Origin: Laccaria trichodermophora | Lineage: Eukaryota; Basidiomycota; Agaricomycetes; Agaricales; Hydnangiaceae | DNA length: 64,000 bases | Direction: 5' to 3' | Assembly (NCBI GenBank): GCA_018417955.1 | Contig: JACTVC010000007.1 | Coordinates: forward strand, 620,001-684,000 | In this document: piece by piece, positions 28,920-41,066 of the stretch | Position numbering within the stretch: the stretch's first letter is position 1 | How the letters are laid out: the number at the start of each line of letters is the position of its first letter | Notes under the pieces: model-generated | What the model was told of the DNA's origin: nothing | Databases searched by the model: none | The model's input: the letters and a program-made list of their open reading frames with translations, nothing else | Made by a program: the position numbers and the translations under genes

Positions 28920-30217
28920 ATGGTTCAGCCTCAGGGTGAGCGGCAGCCGGACAGTTTCCAAGTTGCAGCAGTCATTCTGTTCTATGTCGGGGCAGCTCTG
29001 GTCGTAAGTGTCTGTGTACCCACTCGTCGCCCTGCTCACTAGCCTTCATCATGAAAACTAGATGGTTTTCGTAAACAAAGCCGTACTCAATGCTACACCT
29101 GCCCTCCCGATGTCTTTCTTGTTCATCCAACTTGTTCTAGCCGTTCTTTTGTTCCACTTGGTCTCCTTCATTTCCTCCACTGCCCGACTCCAGCGCATTT
29201 TGCCTTTTAAAATGAGGCTACCGGCTTTGGATGGTCAAACAGCTATCAAGCTCTTACCATTCGTGACCGTTGGTGTTGCTGGCCTTTCTTTTAACACCCT
29301 ATGTCTTGCAACTGTCGATGCTTCCTTCTTTCAAGTAGGTGATTCCGAGCCTCAAATACCAAAGTGACCTAATGCAATGACGGCGTGGTTCGCCCTCAGA
29401 TAGCTCGGGGCCTCCTCCTGCCCATGACTGTTGCCCTGTCATCTATGGCAACGCGCACACTTCCAAAGACGGCCGTCGTTTCTGCAGTACTTGTCGTCAC
29501 TCTTGGTTTTTTTCTCGGTCTTCACCCTTCCTCCTACATCACCTCTAGCGTTATTGAAAACCCCCCGCTTTTGCCCATATCATACGGCGTTCTTTCCTCC
29601 GTCATGCTCGCTCTTCATGCAGTGCTAACCAAGTCTGCCCACGCTCATGTCGGGAATGATAATTCTGTCATCAAGCTGATGTATTATGGCAACCTCATGT
29701 CAGCTGTTTTTATCGTGCCGTTCATTTTTTGGAATAGAGAAGCTGGCCCCTTGATGACACTCTGGAAGGTGGGTGGACACGACTGGAAGGTGTTCGCGAT
29801 AGGCACCTGTATTACCGGTTTCTTTGGGTTCTTGCTTGGGGTGGCGAACTTGTTATCGATCAAAGTGACAAGCCCGGTGACGCATATGTTCTCTTCCGTA
29901 AGTTACTAGCTTTTGTGAAGTGACATTCAATTGAATGCGCTTTCTAGGCGGCCAAGAGCGTTCTGCAATCAATCCTCGGCAGCTATTTGTTTGGTGACAT
30001 TATCACCTCGTAAGAATAATCCTCCGTCGTCCTTTCTGAATTTTGACATTTCGTTGCAAGACACCGTGCCGCTTCGATCGTTGTCATTACTTTTGGAACC
30101 CTGCTTTATACTTGGAATCAATCCAACCACCAGCGCTCACGTAGCAAAGATGGAACAAAGCCCCACACCGCACCCAATACAGATCTAGAAGGGGGAAAGG
30201 CAAAAGATGGATTATAA
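28920..30217 (+). CDS. Nucleotide-sugar/triose-phosphate-type transporter (SLC35C-like, drug/metabolite transporter superfamily)
   Basis: Five exons with GT-AG introns 29004-29061, 29335-29399, 29898-29947 and 30010-30060. There are about ten hydrophobic segments, including FQVAAVILFYVGAALV, LPMSFLFIQLVLAVLLF and FGTLLYTW. The C-terminal half contains NLLSIKVTSPVTHMFSS then AAKSVLQSILGSYLFGD, a hallmark of the SLC35C/TPT group that includes GDP-fucose transporters. It likely exchanges a nucleotide sugar for the nucleotide monophosphate in the Golgi. The substrate cannot be read from the sequence. It ends with a charged, cytosolic-type tail. Confidence 0.8.
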
Positions 30218-30452
30218 TGTGCGTAGATTGTTGCAGTGCGGTAACAAGTTCGACATAAAATAGTGGTGGGGGGTTCCAAACTACGCTCAGCGTTTCGGTG
30301 GGGGTACTCTAGTGGCTTCCCATCCTCCTCGAATAGCAGCCCAAGCCGATACGAAAGAAAGGAAGTTCGTCCAAAACTGATAACCTTAGTTCTCAGTATT
30401 CTGATAAATCACAAACGGATTGGCCTCACCTCGTTCTTATACAATCCGCCAA

Positions 30453-31384
30453 TCATCGACCTTGTGATGTGAAGACGTCAGGACGCAGCACGATAAACCC
30501 TCTAATCATGACATACCAGTGAAGGATGACAGGCAGCCGAGAGACATTGGCCACCATCTGGTATGCGATGGCCTGCTTGCGCTTTCGAACGGCCATTGGG
30601 TCAGCATCACTCTCTCCACGACTCAATGCTCGGCCAGTCTCAACCAGTTCTCTCCACTCTCTAATCAAAAGGGCAACTTGAAGAACCACATAGGTCCCCC
30701 ATGCCCGAACACTCCAGAGGGAAGCTTTGAGGGAGTCGTTGGACGAGACTCCTTTCAAAACAGGGGCCAACGGCGAGGAGAAAAAGGAAATATACTCGAG
30801 AGGATAAAATATAAGCATGGATAATCCTTGGAGACGCTCGAGGTTAAGCTTGGTGCGAGACGCAGGTCGCGAGCGTTCAAGGGCCGATAAGCCTTTGATA
30901 ATGGCGAGGATACCTGATGAAAGTGTTATCTCATTGTTGAATGGGATATATAGGACGCGAACCCCAAAATCCAGACACGCGTCGCGCAATGCCCAAGTGA
31001 GTTGCAAACTTGGAAAGACCTTCGCTCGAAAGAGACAGGGGCTTCGCGCGCTTTCCAGCGCGAAATTGAATTTCCGCGCGGGCCTGCATCAGGGGTGCAA
31101 GGACTTTGACACCATATTGCGCCAGCTACAGCATTATCATGCCGAAGGATGAACGCGCGTCCTAGAGAAATGATGAATGGAATGTACCATCAAGAGTTTA
31201 CTGCAGGTGCTCGTCAGTGAGAGGAGTGATATGGGGTAACTTGAGTGACTAACTCGCTTCCAGACCATGTACTGAAGTACCTCACGGCATGGTCAAGACG
31301 TTGACAAGGAGGAATAACGGTGCCAAAGAGGCCCAGCAGAAAGTCGTCGATGCCTTCCAAGGGGACTCCAGGCTTTGCGGCCAT
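30453..31384 (-). CDS. pex11: PEX11-like peroxisomal membrane protein
   Basis: The ATG at 31384 begins MAAKPGVPLEGIDDFLLGLFG. Typical PEX11 segments follow: LDHAVRYFSTWSGSE, YGVKVLAPLMQARAEIQFRAG, LSKFATHLGIARRV, LNLERLQGLSMLIFYPLEY and a C-terminal amphipathic/hydrophobic part ending LRPDVFTSQGR. PEX11 proteins shape the peroxisome membrane during fission. It resembles the PEX11C branch more than yeast Pex11, by eye. Several short introns exist in the first half; boundaries there are approximate. Confidence 0.72.
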
Positions 31385-31725
31385 GGTCGTCGTTCGGGAT
31401 GAGGTTAGCCGGGCCGTTGTGGATTTAATTTACTCATGCAGGGATCCAGCTACTTACATAATATTATTATCCTGGTGAAACGATCCGATTCCAGGAGTTC
31501 GGTTGCAAGACGCGCCTACTTCTTTCGTAAATAGTCGCTGGTAGACGCTGCATCCAGGCAAGTCATCAGAGCGCTTGCCTTCGAATTCCTACAGTTCTTC
31601 GTTGTAAACTTTCCAACCCATTGGCAGAGAGAAGCTAATCTTTCATTTACGAGTTTTGCAGCCACATTTTTGGAGTTCACAAAGTCGATGCATAGTATCC
31701 GTAATAACATGTCCAAGTCACAGAT
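31385..31725. other. Intergenic region between PEX11-like and glutamate decarboxylase
   Basis: About 340 bp, promoter side of the PEX11-like gene and 3' side of glutamate decarboxylase. A minus-strand open frame of 66 codons here matches nothing known and was not called. Confidence 0.4.
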
Positions 31726-34174
31726 TTAGCAAGAACGAGCGTACGTTCCAGAAGTTTCGCTGCCCTCGCCCGCATCAAAGGTACTTGTCTTATGTTCATG
31801 TTTCTTTCTGACACCGTGCATCTGCCCCAACACATTCAAGGCGTGTTCGGAGGAAGCTTTTGAAGCGAGCTCCTCCGTTATCTCAACCTAAGCCAGGTGT
31901 CAGTTGCTTCCAGAGTTAGTCAAAATGGCATCCACTTACGATATCCGCGATAAGTTTATCAAGTAGCTGCCAAAAATCAATCTGAGTAGGAGGCCCCAAA
32001 AGCAAAACATAGTTAACTCACCACCTCGGTTACATTTTCGCGGATTACAACACGAAGAATTTGGACCTGCTGCAAATCTGGAGCCAATTCGTAATTGGGG
32101 ACAATCCTGAAAGTTGGTTATGTTAACAGCTCAATAACGGCTGTTCTGGACACAAGCCCACCATCCTTTAGCCCTCAAGAGAGTTTGAATCCATTTTTGT
32201 TCAACTTCAGGATTTTTCTGCTGAAATTCGTCAGAGAAGCGGAAGGCGACAACAGGAAGGCCGGGCTCGTAGGCCTGCTTTCATGTAAGTGAATCAGCGA
32301 TGCTAGTTCAAAGCGTGCTACAAACCTCAACATCATGTGTGTCGATACCTTTGCCACCAACGGCCCCGACCGAACGATGGACATCGCTCAACACTGTATA
32401 GTAGCCAGTGTTTTCCAAAGCACGGCTCAGAAGCCTCGCGTTCTTCAGATCATCAAGGGCAACCTCGCGGTAGCCCTCGAAACCAAGATGCAGGAGGTTA
32501 AAGTATTGAGCAATGATAGGTGCCGCAGGTCGAGAAAAATTGAGGGAAAATGAATATTCAACAGAACCCAGATAATGGAGCTCAAAGATTAAATCCTTAG
32601 GGAGGTGTGCCTTGTCTCGCCATACAACCCATCCGACGCCCACGTAACTCAGGCCAAACTTGTGACCCCTAAATGACGGTTGTAAAAATGCGTGACGCTT
32701 AGGAGGGGGACATTGACTAACGAGGTGTTGATTGATACGACGCGGGGAAGTTTGAAGTCCCACAATAGTTTTGGCTTTTATTACGTCAATGTTGGTCCTT
32801 CACGGATACGAAAAAATGCAGGCATACGTGGGCAAAAGGGGCAATAAATCCGCCAGACGCGGCGTCGACTGAGGTAAGATCAAATTGAGTAGGCATTTGG
32901 AGTTGACGAATTCAGTGGGGAACCCACCGTGAATGGGCACAGAATTTCCTGTTTTAGCTTCATATTCGTCTAAGAGATCCGAAATCTCCTTGACTGGCTC
33001 GTAGTGCCCTGTGTAAGTGCCTTGAACGTGTCAGCTTCCACAGCGTTGCCCGACAAGAATCTCACACACTCCCAAGGATGACGAAAACACCAATGGTATT
33101 CTCGTCCACATACTTGATCGCTTCTTTGGGGTCCAACCTGTATTTGCTTTGTACAGATATGGGGACCAGCCTGCACTCAACGTCGAAATATCGAGCAAAT
33201 TTTTCTAATGCAACCTGAGCGTTTGCACCCATGACAATATTAGGCCTGGAAAGATGGTTCGATAAATTGGGAAACAAGTCAATATGACTAACCCAGGCTC
33301 GTGAATACTCTTTCCAGCAGCTTTGCGTTTTGCCTGCCAAATTTTTTTCATGGCAAGGCCTCCGAGTTGGATGGCTTCCGAGGAACCTGTCGTCGCAGTT
33401 CCGACTGCCTGCTTTGATGATGGCGCGTGCCACACGTCTGCAAGAATGGAGATGCCTTGACACACAAAATTAGTATATCTCGTATCGGGGAGGATCGAAA
33501 CGTACAACGCGTGTGGATGATCTCTAATGAGGTCGTCAGAAAGGGTCATACAAACTCATTGCTGAGAACTCACGCGTAGCGGGGTATTCGTCCGTATCTT
33601 CAGACCAGAATTCGATGAGCATTTATTCCCTTTCATCAACGTGCGAGACGAACCAATCAAATTTTTCGTGATATTTTCGTGAACAAGCTTGTCGGCTTGA
33701 GGAGGCATCCAGGTATGGACGAAGGACGCCAGATTGAGGACGGTAGATCCATCTGAGGAAATCAGATGGAGATCCCCAAGTGATAATTAGAGATCTAACC
33801 AAGGCTAAGTTCGTCGTGAATGATCTGATAGGCGGCGTCCGCAGAAACACCCTATAGAACAATTGTTAATCAGAAAAATAGAAGAAGCGGATGTGTTAGG
33901 CTGACTTTAGAGGAGATACGATATTTTGGAACAGGATTGGTTCCATAACGAGAGCCATATGAATATACTGCTTCTTGTGCTTGTTCTGCAGCAAATTCCC
34001 CATGAGTTGCATGTTTATCCTTGGAGTTGATGAGCAAGGTGTCATCGATAAGTGGCATATATGCGTACATGAGATTTTTGAATGAGGTGGTCGGCATTGA
34101 CATGCTAGAGTTGAACGGATGAGGGAGAAACAGACGTGGGAGGCAGAACATGTATGTACCTTGGAAAGCGCCAT
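31726..34174 (-). CDS. gad1: Glutamate decarboxylase (PLP-dependent)
   Basis: Converts glutamate to GABA and CO2. Introns are numerous. The start MALSK (34174) splices to [12 protein letters not shown] and then [13 protein letters not shown], matching the N-termini of fungal GADs as I know them. The core contains [29 protein letters not shown], and the PLP lysine in [14 protein letters not shown], joined over an intron (GTTAGTC...TTTAG). The C-terminus [17 protein letters not shown]...GTYARSC stops at TAA 31728-31726. All key residues visible are intact. It acts in nitrogen metabolism and acid or oxidative stress responses. Confidence 0.9.
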
Positions 34175-36738
34175 GATTGTTGGGAAATAGAAGGAGATAA
34201 CATGTCTGACTTTTATAGCTCACTTTGAAGGGATGACCTGGGGATGACGACACAAAACACCACAAGACACATACCTGGCTAAAAATAAAATATCACTTCA
34301 CACGTCAGGAACCTCGTGCGGCTGGGGCTTATGCAGCGAAAACGTCCTTCGTGGAGGCTGCACTCGCAACTAGTATGTGTTCTAGATGCAAAGTCCAAAT
34401 CACAAACGTTGGGTACCGGGTACTTAGTGTGGTTACTGATCAGAAGGATGCCGACTTGAAGCTCCGACACAACTGGATGATTTTCAAGTTGCTTTCGACG
34501 CAGAGCGCCACTTCATTCTGTCATGCCTCGTTTCCGAAAAGCCACAAGCATGCGGTTGCCATTATTTTATCATCTCCACAAGTAGGAACATTGCCGTTTT
34601 CAAACACTGGACAACAGAGGTCACCCAGCTGCAATTCACTCATCTGTATGAAATGGACGTAGGAGCTTTGCAGATCGAAGCCCTCTCCATTGAAAAGCGA
34701 CAGTGCCCAGGCTCTACATCATACTATGGCCCTGTCATACAAATTTTGGGTGAATCATCGTCCTCGATTTTTCGAATTGATCAATATGACGCGCGACTTG
34801 CTCGCTTATCCGAACACGAAAGTCTGTTGAAACAAGCTTAAGCCAACGGAAAGGTCCCCGGGATGATGCACAAAGAAGTCGTCCTGCACAGATGAGCTCT
34901 CAAGGCATTGGTCATTCCAGTATATTGTTATCAACCGTTCGGTAGGTTTTTCCCAACAAATTCCTCTGTGGCGTTCACATTTCATACAGGAATCCGGAAT
35001 TTTGGTGGGAGAGGCAAGCACAAAGTGTTTCACGTTACTAAACATGACTTCGTCTCGAAAACTCACGAAAGGCTGAACTTTCATAAGGATGCGCTTGTCA
35101 AATCGCTAGGAATTTGATATCGTGGTCTCCCCCGGCGTTACTCAATCATGTTCTATGTAGCGCAGAATCCCCATCGCTTGCTGATTTCCAGCAAGTCCTA
35201 CAATTAGGATTGCAAGAGAACCAGCAAGGAAAAAATGGGGCGTTGCACGCGTGGTGAACGATTCCGAAGACGGATGACTACCCAATCTCCTCACGGTGAC
35301 ATGGGCGCCATTCGCCCAACGGCTACTGCCCTTGGTGCACGGCCGAAACCGCCCCAGCTCCCCCATGAAGAGAAAAAGAAAGAAAAAAGGATTTCCCGAA
35401 GGCGTGTGGCTGTCCAGCCTCCTCACGGTGACATGGATGCCAACGCTCAACGGCTCCTGCCCTGGTTCACGGTGTCGGTACCGTCCCAACCCCCCGTAGT
35501 AAGCCGCCTCTCGCCAAACGGACACCTCCACTACTCCGCGAGATCACCCGCCCACCTCGCCGGTCACGACAGAGCCGCTGTGTCGCCCCAGCATTCCCCC
35601 AGCACCCCCTCCGAAGGCGCGTGACTGTCCAGCCTCCTCACGGTGACATGGATGCCAACGCTCAACGGCCCCTGCCCTGGTTCACGATGTCGGTACCGTC
35701 CCAGCCCCACGTGGTAAGCCGCCTCTCGCCAAACGGACACCTCCACTACTCCGCGAGATCAACCGCCCACCTCGCCGGTCACGACAGAGCCGTGCGCACC
35801 TAACGTACACAGAAAAAGAAACAACATAGTTACCTCGATATTTCATGGCCAGCGATGTTAACCAGGATCCTGTTAGGCGAGTTAGTAACCTCGTTCCATT
35901 ACCTTGAGCAGCTCGCCGTGGCCCATATTTCGCAAAGCCGGGGTGAAGATGTTGGGTCGAAGATGGAGGAGAGGATGCCTAGTGGAGGGAGCGGAGCGTC
36001 ATTGCAATGGTGGGTTTGAGTGGAGGTGGTGGTAGACTGAGATCAAGTTGTGAAAGACATAAGACGCATCCTGGCGAGGTTTATATACCTTTTTGGAGTG
36101 GCTGACCTCGGGAAGTCCCCTTGGATGTCGTTAAAAATAGAATGACCATTATAACTTGTTGCAAAGACGTACCCTGCTTGAAGTTCAGCTTTTCAGATTG
36201 GCGCATTCGATATCGTAGTAATTTAGCAGGCAACCCGGGCTAGAGCAAACTAGAGGTCGCCTAATTTTGGCTTGGAAAATTGTGTACCAAAAAATGAAGA
36301 AAATGAGATCCACAACAGCTACTATCCCCCTTTGAAAGGCCCGCCGCGGCTCTGCCTAACAAGTAATAATAGTGCTCATCCAGTAAGCACTTGCCGTAAA
36401 ACATGGGCTCGCAATTTTCAATGGCGAACGTCGTGTCAAGAAGCAAAAAGTTGTGTTTGATCGAAAGTATATTAGAGGTAAGGGTGATAATAGTCGAAGT
36501 ACTACAGTTGTTTTACTAAGAACCTTCATTCTTCGGAGTGGTTCAAACGCGCACACGCGTTAACGTCAAGGATCGTCAACGGAGCAGAAACCAAGATAGT
36601 CCAAAGAAAGTAGAAAGGAATCCTAAATCAGTATAATCCCATAGCGCCAAAAGCGAGGGCGACAGTCCATGCCATTAGGGAATTTGGCATCAACGATAGG
36701 ACTCCTGATTTAGATCCGGGGACTGGAAGGAAGTGTGA
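34175..36738. other. Gene-poor region, 2.5 kb
   Basis: I could not support any gene. The only structure is the tandem repeat at 35270-35797. A plus-strand open frame of 103 codons at 34351 and several shorter ones resemble nothing. A possible exon on the minus strand (NIFTPALRNMGHGELLK, about 35960-35905), followed by a GTAATG donor, is too weak to call. Confidence 0.45.
35270..35797. repeat. Tandem repeat, 215-bp unit: two good copies plus one diverged partial copy
   Basis: Copies at 35401-35615 and 35616-35797 share long identical blocks, for example CCTCCTCACGGTGACATGGA and the GCCTCTCGCCAAACGGACAC block. A diverged partial copy at 35270-35400 shares CTCCTCACGGTGACATGG and a purine run. 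G/C-rich compared with its surroundings. No coding potential conserved between copies was recognised. Confidence 0.8.
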
Positions 36739-37830
36739 CGAGTCTATCTTTTGCTGTTCAGCGTTTTCCTATTACACCGGTCAGATCGGGTAAAATGTAA
36801 TAGGTCAAAGGAGAAGTTGAAAGCAATAAGGCCAGCGATGACCCCCAGGGCAAAGATTATGAAAGCTTAGATTAGCCAGACAACGCCCCAGACTGAACGT
36901 AGATGAGTAAGTATAGAATGATAACAAAAAGGAACGAACCTCGCGATGGGCAACAATTCCCAAATGTTTGCAAAGGCTGAGGCGTCTGAGTGTTGGCTTT
37001 TCGTGCGATGATATCGTCTGAACGAGGCGACTAGCCAATAGAGAGGCTTTACATTGGAGGTATTATTCATCGATGACATTCCCTAGGCAATACAAGCACG
37101 ACATGACACCAACGAAGAGAGTCTTGTGCAGCGCACATCAAAAACATTGCAAAAACATCAAGGATTGCAGGATTCACGAAATATTTCAACGCAACGCCTC
37201 CCCAAAAGAGCATGACGAGGCCTGACATACCCAAAATCAAACCCCACGTCCTACGCTATTGATATCAGCAAGAAAGCAACAGGTATCTTAAAGCAACTCA
37301 CATCCAGTTCCTCCTCGCCCACCAAAGCGTAAAGAGGAAAAAAACAGCCAGCACAACTGACGCAATCTTGCTGGCGTTGGTATTGAATCCGCACGCGATC
37401 AAGCATGCGCCGATGATTGAATATCCTAGGTATCCTGCTGGAGGAGTTATGTAAATAACCATGTAATTCCGCCTGACATTGCCGCAGAGCCTCCTTCATC
37501 CGCTGTTGAGTTTGACATGGTCGCCTAGTAATCTCTGCAACCCAGTACAATCTAATTCTATGGAGTGTATGCGTGCACAGGTCAGAACGCCTACGAAAGC
37601 ATGGCTCATCTAAGTGCACAGATCAAAAAACTCATTGCATCAACCAAAGACTCGAGAACTCACTTGGTGGAATCCATCTGTAAGAAGTCTACACTCAAAT
37701 TTCAAGGCGATAGATGTCGCGCATAAATACATCTTTTGTGAAAGTTTGAAGATCCCAAGGCAAGTGGATGACAAGACAATAGTAATCCATGTGGAAAACC
37801 GCGATCAGGCAATGGGCATCCTTTCGTTTA
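36739..37830 (-). pseudogene. Peptidase M50B-like membrane protein, decayed
   Basis: Family segments are recognisable in order on the minus strand: GFHQMSHAFVGVLTCARIHSIELD, read as GFHQ then MSHAFVGVLTC over an intron, then SDEGGSAAMSGGITW, PPAGYLGYSIIGACLIACG, ILGMSGLVMLFWGGVALKYF, GVMSCLYCLGNVID, SDASAFANIWELLP, and WGVVWLI-stop-AFIIFALGVIAGL. Lesions: the zinc motif HEXXH reads H-Q-M-S-H; a frame change occurs between GGITW and PPAGY; another between ARKAN and SDASAF; and there is an in-frame TAA in WLI-AF. Loss of the catalytic Glu alone could mean a pseudoenzyme, but the combined damage indicates a pseudogene. Confidence 0.7.
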
Positions 37831-37842
37831 CGGTTTCTCAGC

Positions 37843-38142
37843 ATGCAGGCCACCCTCCCCCGCCTCGTCCGCGTCATTCCCCGCTCGCTCCTCAGTCCAG
37901 GGCAAGCCACCATCATTCCCGCCCCCGAACCGCAATACAATGACCTCCACCGACCTACCGTCCTTGACCTCTTGCAAAGACAAAGAGACGACTTGATACA
38001 GAAGCAAAATGACGGCTTGCTGAAAGAAGGGGAGGAATGGCCGAGTAATATCAGGATTGAGGTGCCTCTTGAGAGGAGCGCTTTTGAGGACGTGAGGAAG
38101 GAGTTGAGGGGGGAGATTAAGAAGCTTTTTAAAGAGCGGTAA
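37843..38142 (+). CDS. Hypothetical 99-residue protein, possible mitochondrial presequence
   Basis: Not recognised. The ATG at 37843 opens a basic, hydroxylated N-terminus (MQATLPRLVRVIPRSLLSPG) without acidic residues, which looks like a mitochondrial targeting peptide. A charged helical part follows (DLLQRQRDDLIQKQNDGLL) and a Lys/Arg-rich end (ELRGEIKKLFKER). One exon, stop TAA 38140-38142. Divergent from the M50B-like pseudogene. It could be a small mitochondrial assembly or ribosomal factor, but nothing decides this. Confidence 0.5.
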   Translation: MQATLPRLVRVIPRSLLSPGQATIIPAPEPQYNDLHRPTVLDLLQRQRDDLIQKQNDGLLKEGEEWPSNIRIEVPLERSAFEDVRKELRGEIKKLFKER

Positions 38143-38304
38143 CGCGATGTGCTTGGTCCCAGGTCAGTGTTGCATTGGGTGTCTACGCTTTCTAAAATTC
38201 ACCAGAAGTTTTAATAGTAATTTATGCTCTTTTGTTCTTATTAGCAGGGAACTACGATACACACAGGAGTAGCTATGTAGACGGCAGACAGCGTAGGCGG
38301 AAAA

Positions 38305-38930
38305 CTACGTTGACTGTCGACGAAGAAGGCTACTGCGAAGCCCTGGCTCCTTCCAAAGACGCCTATAATACAACCCCCTCCCCTGCATGAGCTCCTTGGG
38401 TGTCTCTTGTTCCACTAGTTTTCCTTCTTTGAGCACAATGAGGTCTAGGAGGTCGAGTAAGTAAGTCGCGCTTGAGTGAGTAAAGGGAGACAATACCAGT
38501 GTGGATCCGGTCAAGAAAGACGTGGGTGTGGATTCAAGAATGAAGACGCCCATGGAGAGGCAAGAATACTCCAGGCGCTCGGGGAGAAAAGGGCACTCAA
38601 CTGCTTCAGCAACCGTCCTCAACAGAGCGCAATGAATATACACCTTGTCCAACAGTGTATTATTGGCGACTTTCCGGATGGCCGCCTGGCCGACTTCGCG
38701 AATAGTGCGTTGAGGAGCTCGGAGGAAAGCGTAGATTCAATGCGGGCAGCTCCGTGTATATGTCTCGTGTGAGGATATGCGGACGATGAAGAGAGCTTGA
38801 AGAAGTGAACAACAGTGGAACTTGTACATTCAACACCTGCACAAGACACTTCGGTCCAAAAACATCATGGAAGGAAGATGAACGAGCAGACCTTTGCAGT
38901 TATGAGTAACCCGAATCCACGTCCTTAGGC
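38305..38930 (-). pseudogene. Remnant of an Atm1-type mitochondrial ABC transporter
   Basis: Two separated pieces of an ABC half-transporter can be read. The upstream piece gives SSELLNALFAK in one frame and VGQAAIRKVANNTLL in the next, like the first membrane helices of Atm1. The downstream piece, DLIVLKEGKLVEQETPKELM then YYRRLWKEP, is the usual end of the nucleotide-binding domain. Walker A, signature and Walker B motifs are absent. A large internal deletion plus frame changes make this a dead fragment. Confidence 0.55.
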
Positions 38931-39217
38931 CATACATTCAGAAGAAGCCGTTTGAGGTTTCTTTGTTCTACTTGTGTTGGAATTTTGGGCGGTGGTGGGT
39001 GTTCAGCTGTGCTATCAGGCTTTTCTTGCAGCACTTTTACCGAAGGCGAGCCCTAGACGAGGAATTGAGCGCGCTTCCGACATGGGTTTGGATGTCTACC
39101 GAGAGTAAGACGCGGTCGCTCATGATCAATGTCGGAGCGTAGTGGAAGTTGGGAATAATATGGCGGACGAATAGCGGTTACCTGGTGAACGTCACGGTCA
39201 CACCGTTTCATTCGACT

Positions 39218-39594
39218 ATGGGAGGACCTAATCTCGAGGTTTTCAAATTCAGTCTCTACCTCTTTGTTCCCATTGTAGCACTCGTTCATTTCGGTGACCC
39301 AGAATGGTATAGGCGTCACGTCGTTCCGGTAGGTCCTCGCCCACTGTCATGGGATCGTCTCTGTATGCGTTGAACTTTCAGTATCGGGACAAGCTCTTCC
39401 CCTCTCTTGATAGAACCGTACAGGTGATGACTTTCCTGTCTCACACACTTTCCCACTTGACTTAAAGATGTGCGAAGCGAATACCAACGGACCAGAGCGG
39501 CGTACGAGAGGAACTTGCCAGGATCAAATCAGAGAGGTTGGCAAAACGCGCGGCGCGAGAAGCAGAAGAGGCTGAAGCCAAGGCAAAAGACTGA
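39218..39594 (+). CDS. PET100: PET100, cytochrome c oxidase assembly factor
   Basis: Three exons 39218-39328, 39382-39423 and 39478-39594, introns 39329-39381 and 39424-39477. The protein starts MGGPNLEVFKFSLYLFVPI, a conserved start with one transmembrane helix, followed by HFGDPEWYRRHVVPYRDKLF and a charged C-terminal helix (REELARIKSERLAKRAAREA). PET100 sits in the inner mitochondrial membrane and helps build complex IV. Length and order fit the family. Confidence 0.92.
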
Positions 39595-39704
39595 AGCTGT
39601 TACCACCGTACGCAGAGAATATCTCTCTTATCCTTCAGCCACATTAACAGTGATGTCGGCCAGCGTGACGCATTTATGCGATGTATAAATATCCAGTACT
39701 CTAT

Positions 39705-41066
39705 TTAACTAATTTTTCCGGATGGTCGCCTCTCCAAGCTGAACGACTCCCACTCGTTGCCTAGGACTGTCCAAGCTTCTCTACCCACGTCTTCTTCCAT
39801 TATTCTTTGATATTCGGCCACGTCAGTCAAGGACACCTTGAAACCCCCGCAAACAACGAATACCGCCACACGCTTGATGCTTTCGCCCGCGTCCGGAAGA
39901 GGCACTAATTTGTCGAACAAGGGTCTATGATACGCGGGAACAAGCGTCGTGGAGCATGCCAGTTCGACAAGGAATTTATGATCATCTGGTTTTTGTTCAG
40001 GTGTTCCAATTAACCGTCACCAAGGACTTACTGGCAAATAATGCCAGAGTACTCATGCTGAGCTCATCTGGCACACTGATTGATTTGATTCCCCCAGTTC
40101 TTTCTAAAGCCATTTTCATCACGCCTATTGACGGCTGCGAAGCTCCCAGTGAGCTCGACGCCTTCGAAGAGAAGCTGTTGAAGTGGGCCAAATACAGGTC
40201 GTTCTCCTCATCATGAAGAACATCTACCCCAGGGGGCAACTTTTTCTCGCCGACATGCCCTGGTGTCCGGTTGAGAGAAAGAGTGTGATGAAAACAATCC
40301 GAGCCTATTGTTTCCAAACCAATTATAGGGACTAACGGCGGATACGTGAGGCTGGCAAGAAATGATAAATTTTTCTTGCTTACCATCATCCCAATTCTCA
40401 TTCTTGCAGCCGACGATGATCCCTCCCAGAAGGCCTCCACCCCCGACACTGCAGAAGATAGCGTCGGGTTTTACACCCAGCTGGTTCTTGATCTCCGTAA
40501 CCATGGAGCTATGTCCCTCCCAGAGTAGGGGCTCATCGTATGCGGGAACAAGGATCCTGAAACGAAGATGTTTGGCCGATCTATTCATTAACTCACCTTC
40601 AACGATCACTCACGCGTTGTCATCATTTTGCACAAGTTTCTGGGCCAATTGCAGAGCCTCTGCGTAGTGCTTCCCAGCCACGATAACGTGTGCTTTCTCT
40701 CGCTGCAAAAAATCTAGGGTGCTTTCGGCCACGCCTTCGGGAAGGACCACACTGCACTTGACATCCAGCGTGTGTGCAGCGCAGGCAGCAGCTAGCCCGG
40801 CATTTCCGCCAGAAGCTATAATCAGGTGGATAGATGGGCCATGATTCTCTTTTGCCCTCTTGACAAAGTGAGAGATTCCGCGATATTTGAACGAATATGA
40901 AGGCTGCAGATTCTACATTTCGACGGTAACTTGAGATATGTCAGGAGCATCAACAAAGATGGGTCACCTCAAGTTTGAGGTAGATAGAAGCCCCTGTGAT
41001 TTCTGATAGTTTCGGAGAGTATATGAGTGGGGTTTCCCGCCAGAGGTTCGGTGACGCTGTAGCCAT
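39705..41066 (-). CDS. L-serine/threonine dehydratase (PLP-dependent)
   Basis: The ATG at 41066 starts MATASPNLWRETPLIYSPKL. The PLP lysine is in PSYSFKYRGISHFV, the substrate loop ASGGNAG is partly visible, AHVIVAGKHYAEALQLAQKL follows, and the phosphate-binding Gly loop is SVGGGGLLGG. The C-terminal helix-rich part ends RRPSGKIS. It deaminates serine or threonine to pyruvate or 2-oxobutyrate. Five or more introns. About 165 bp separate it from the divergent TPR gene. Confidence 0.88.

Noticed and set aside
31516..31716. 66-codon minus-strand ORF beyond glutamate decarboxylase
   Set aside because: The glutamate decarboxylase C-terminus ends at 31726; the ORF has no family resemblance and lies in its 3' region.
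34351..34662. 103-codon plus-strand ORF
   Set aside because: No recognisable motif, no splice continuation and no codon pattern convincing for a gene.
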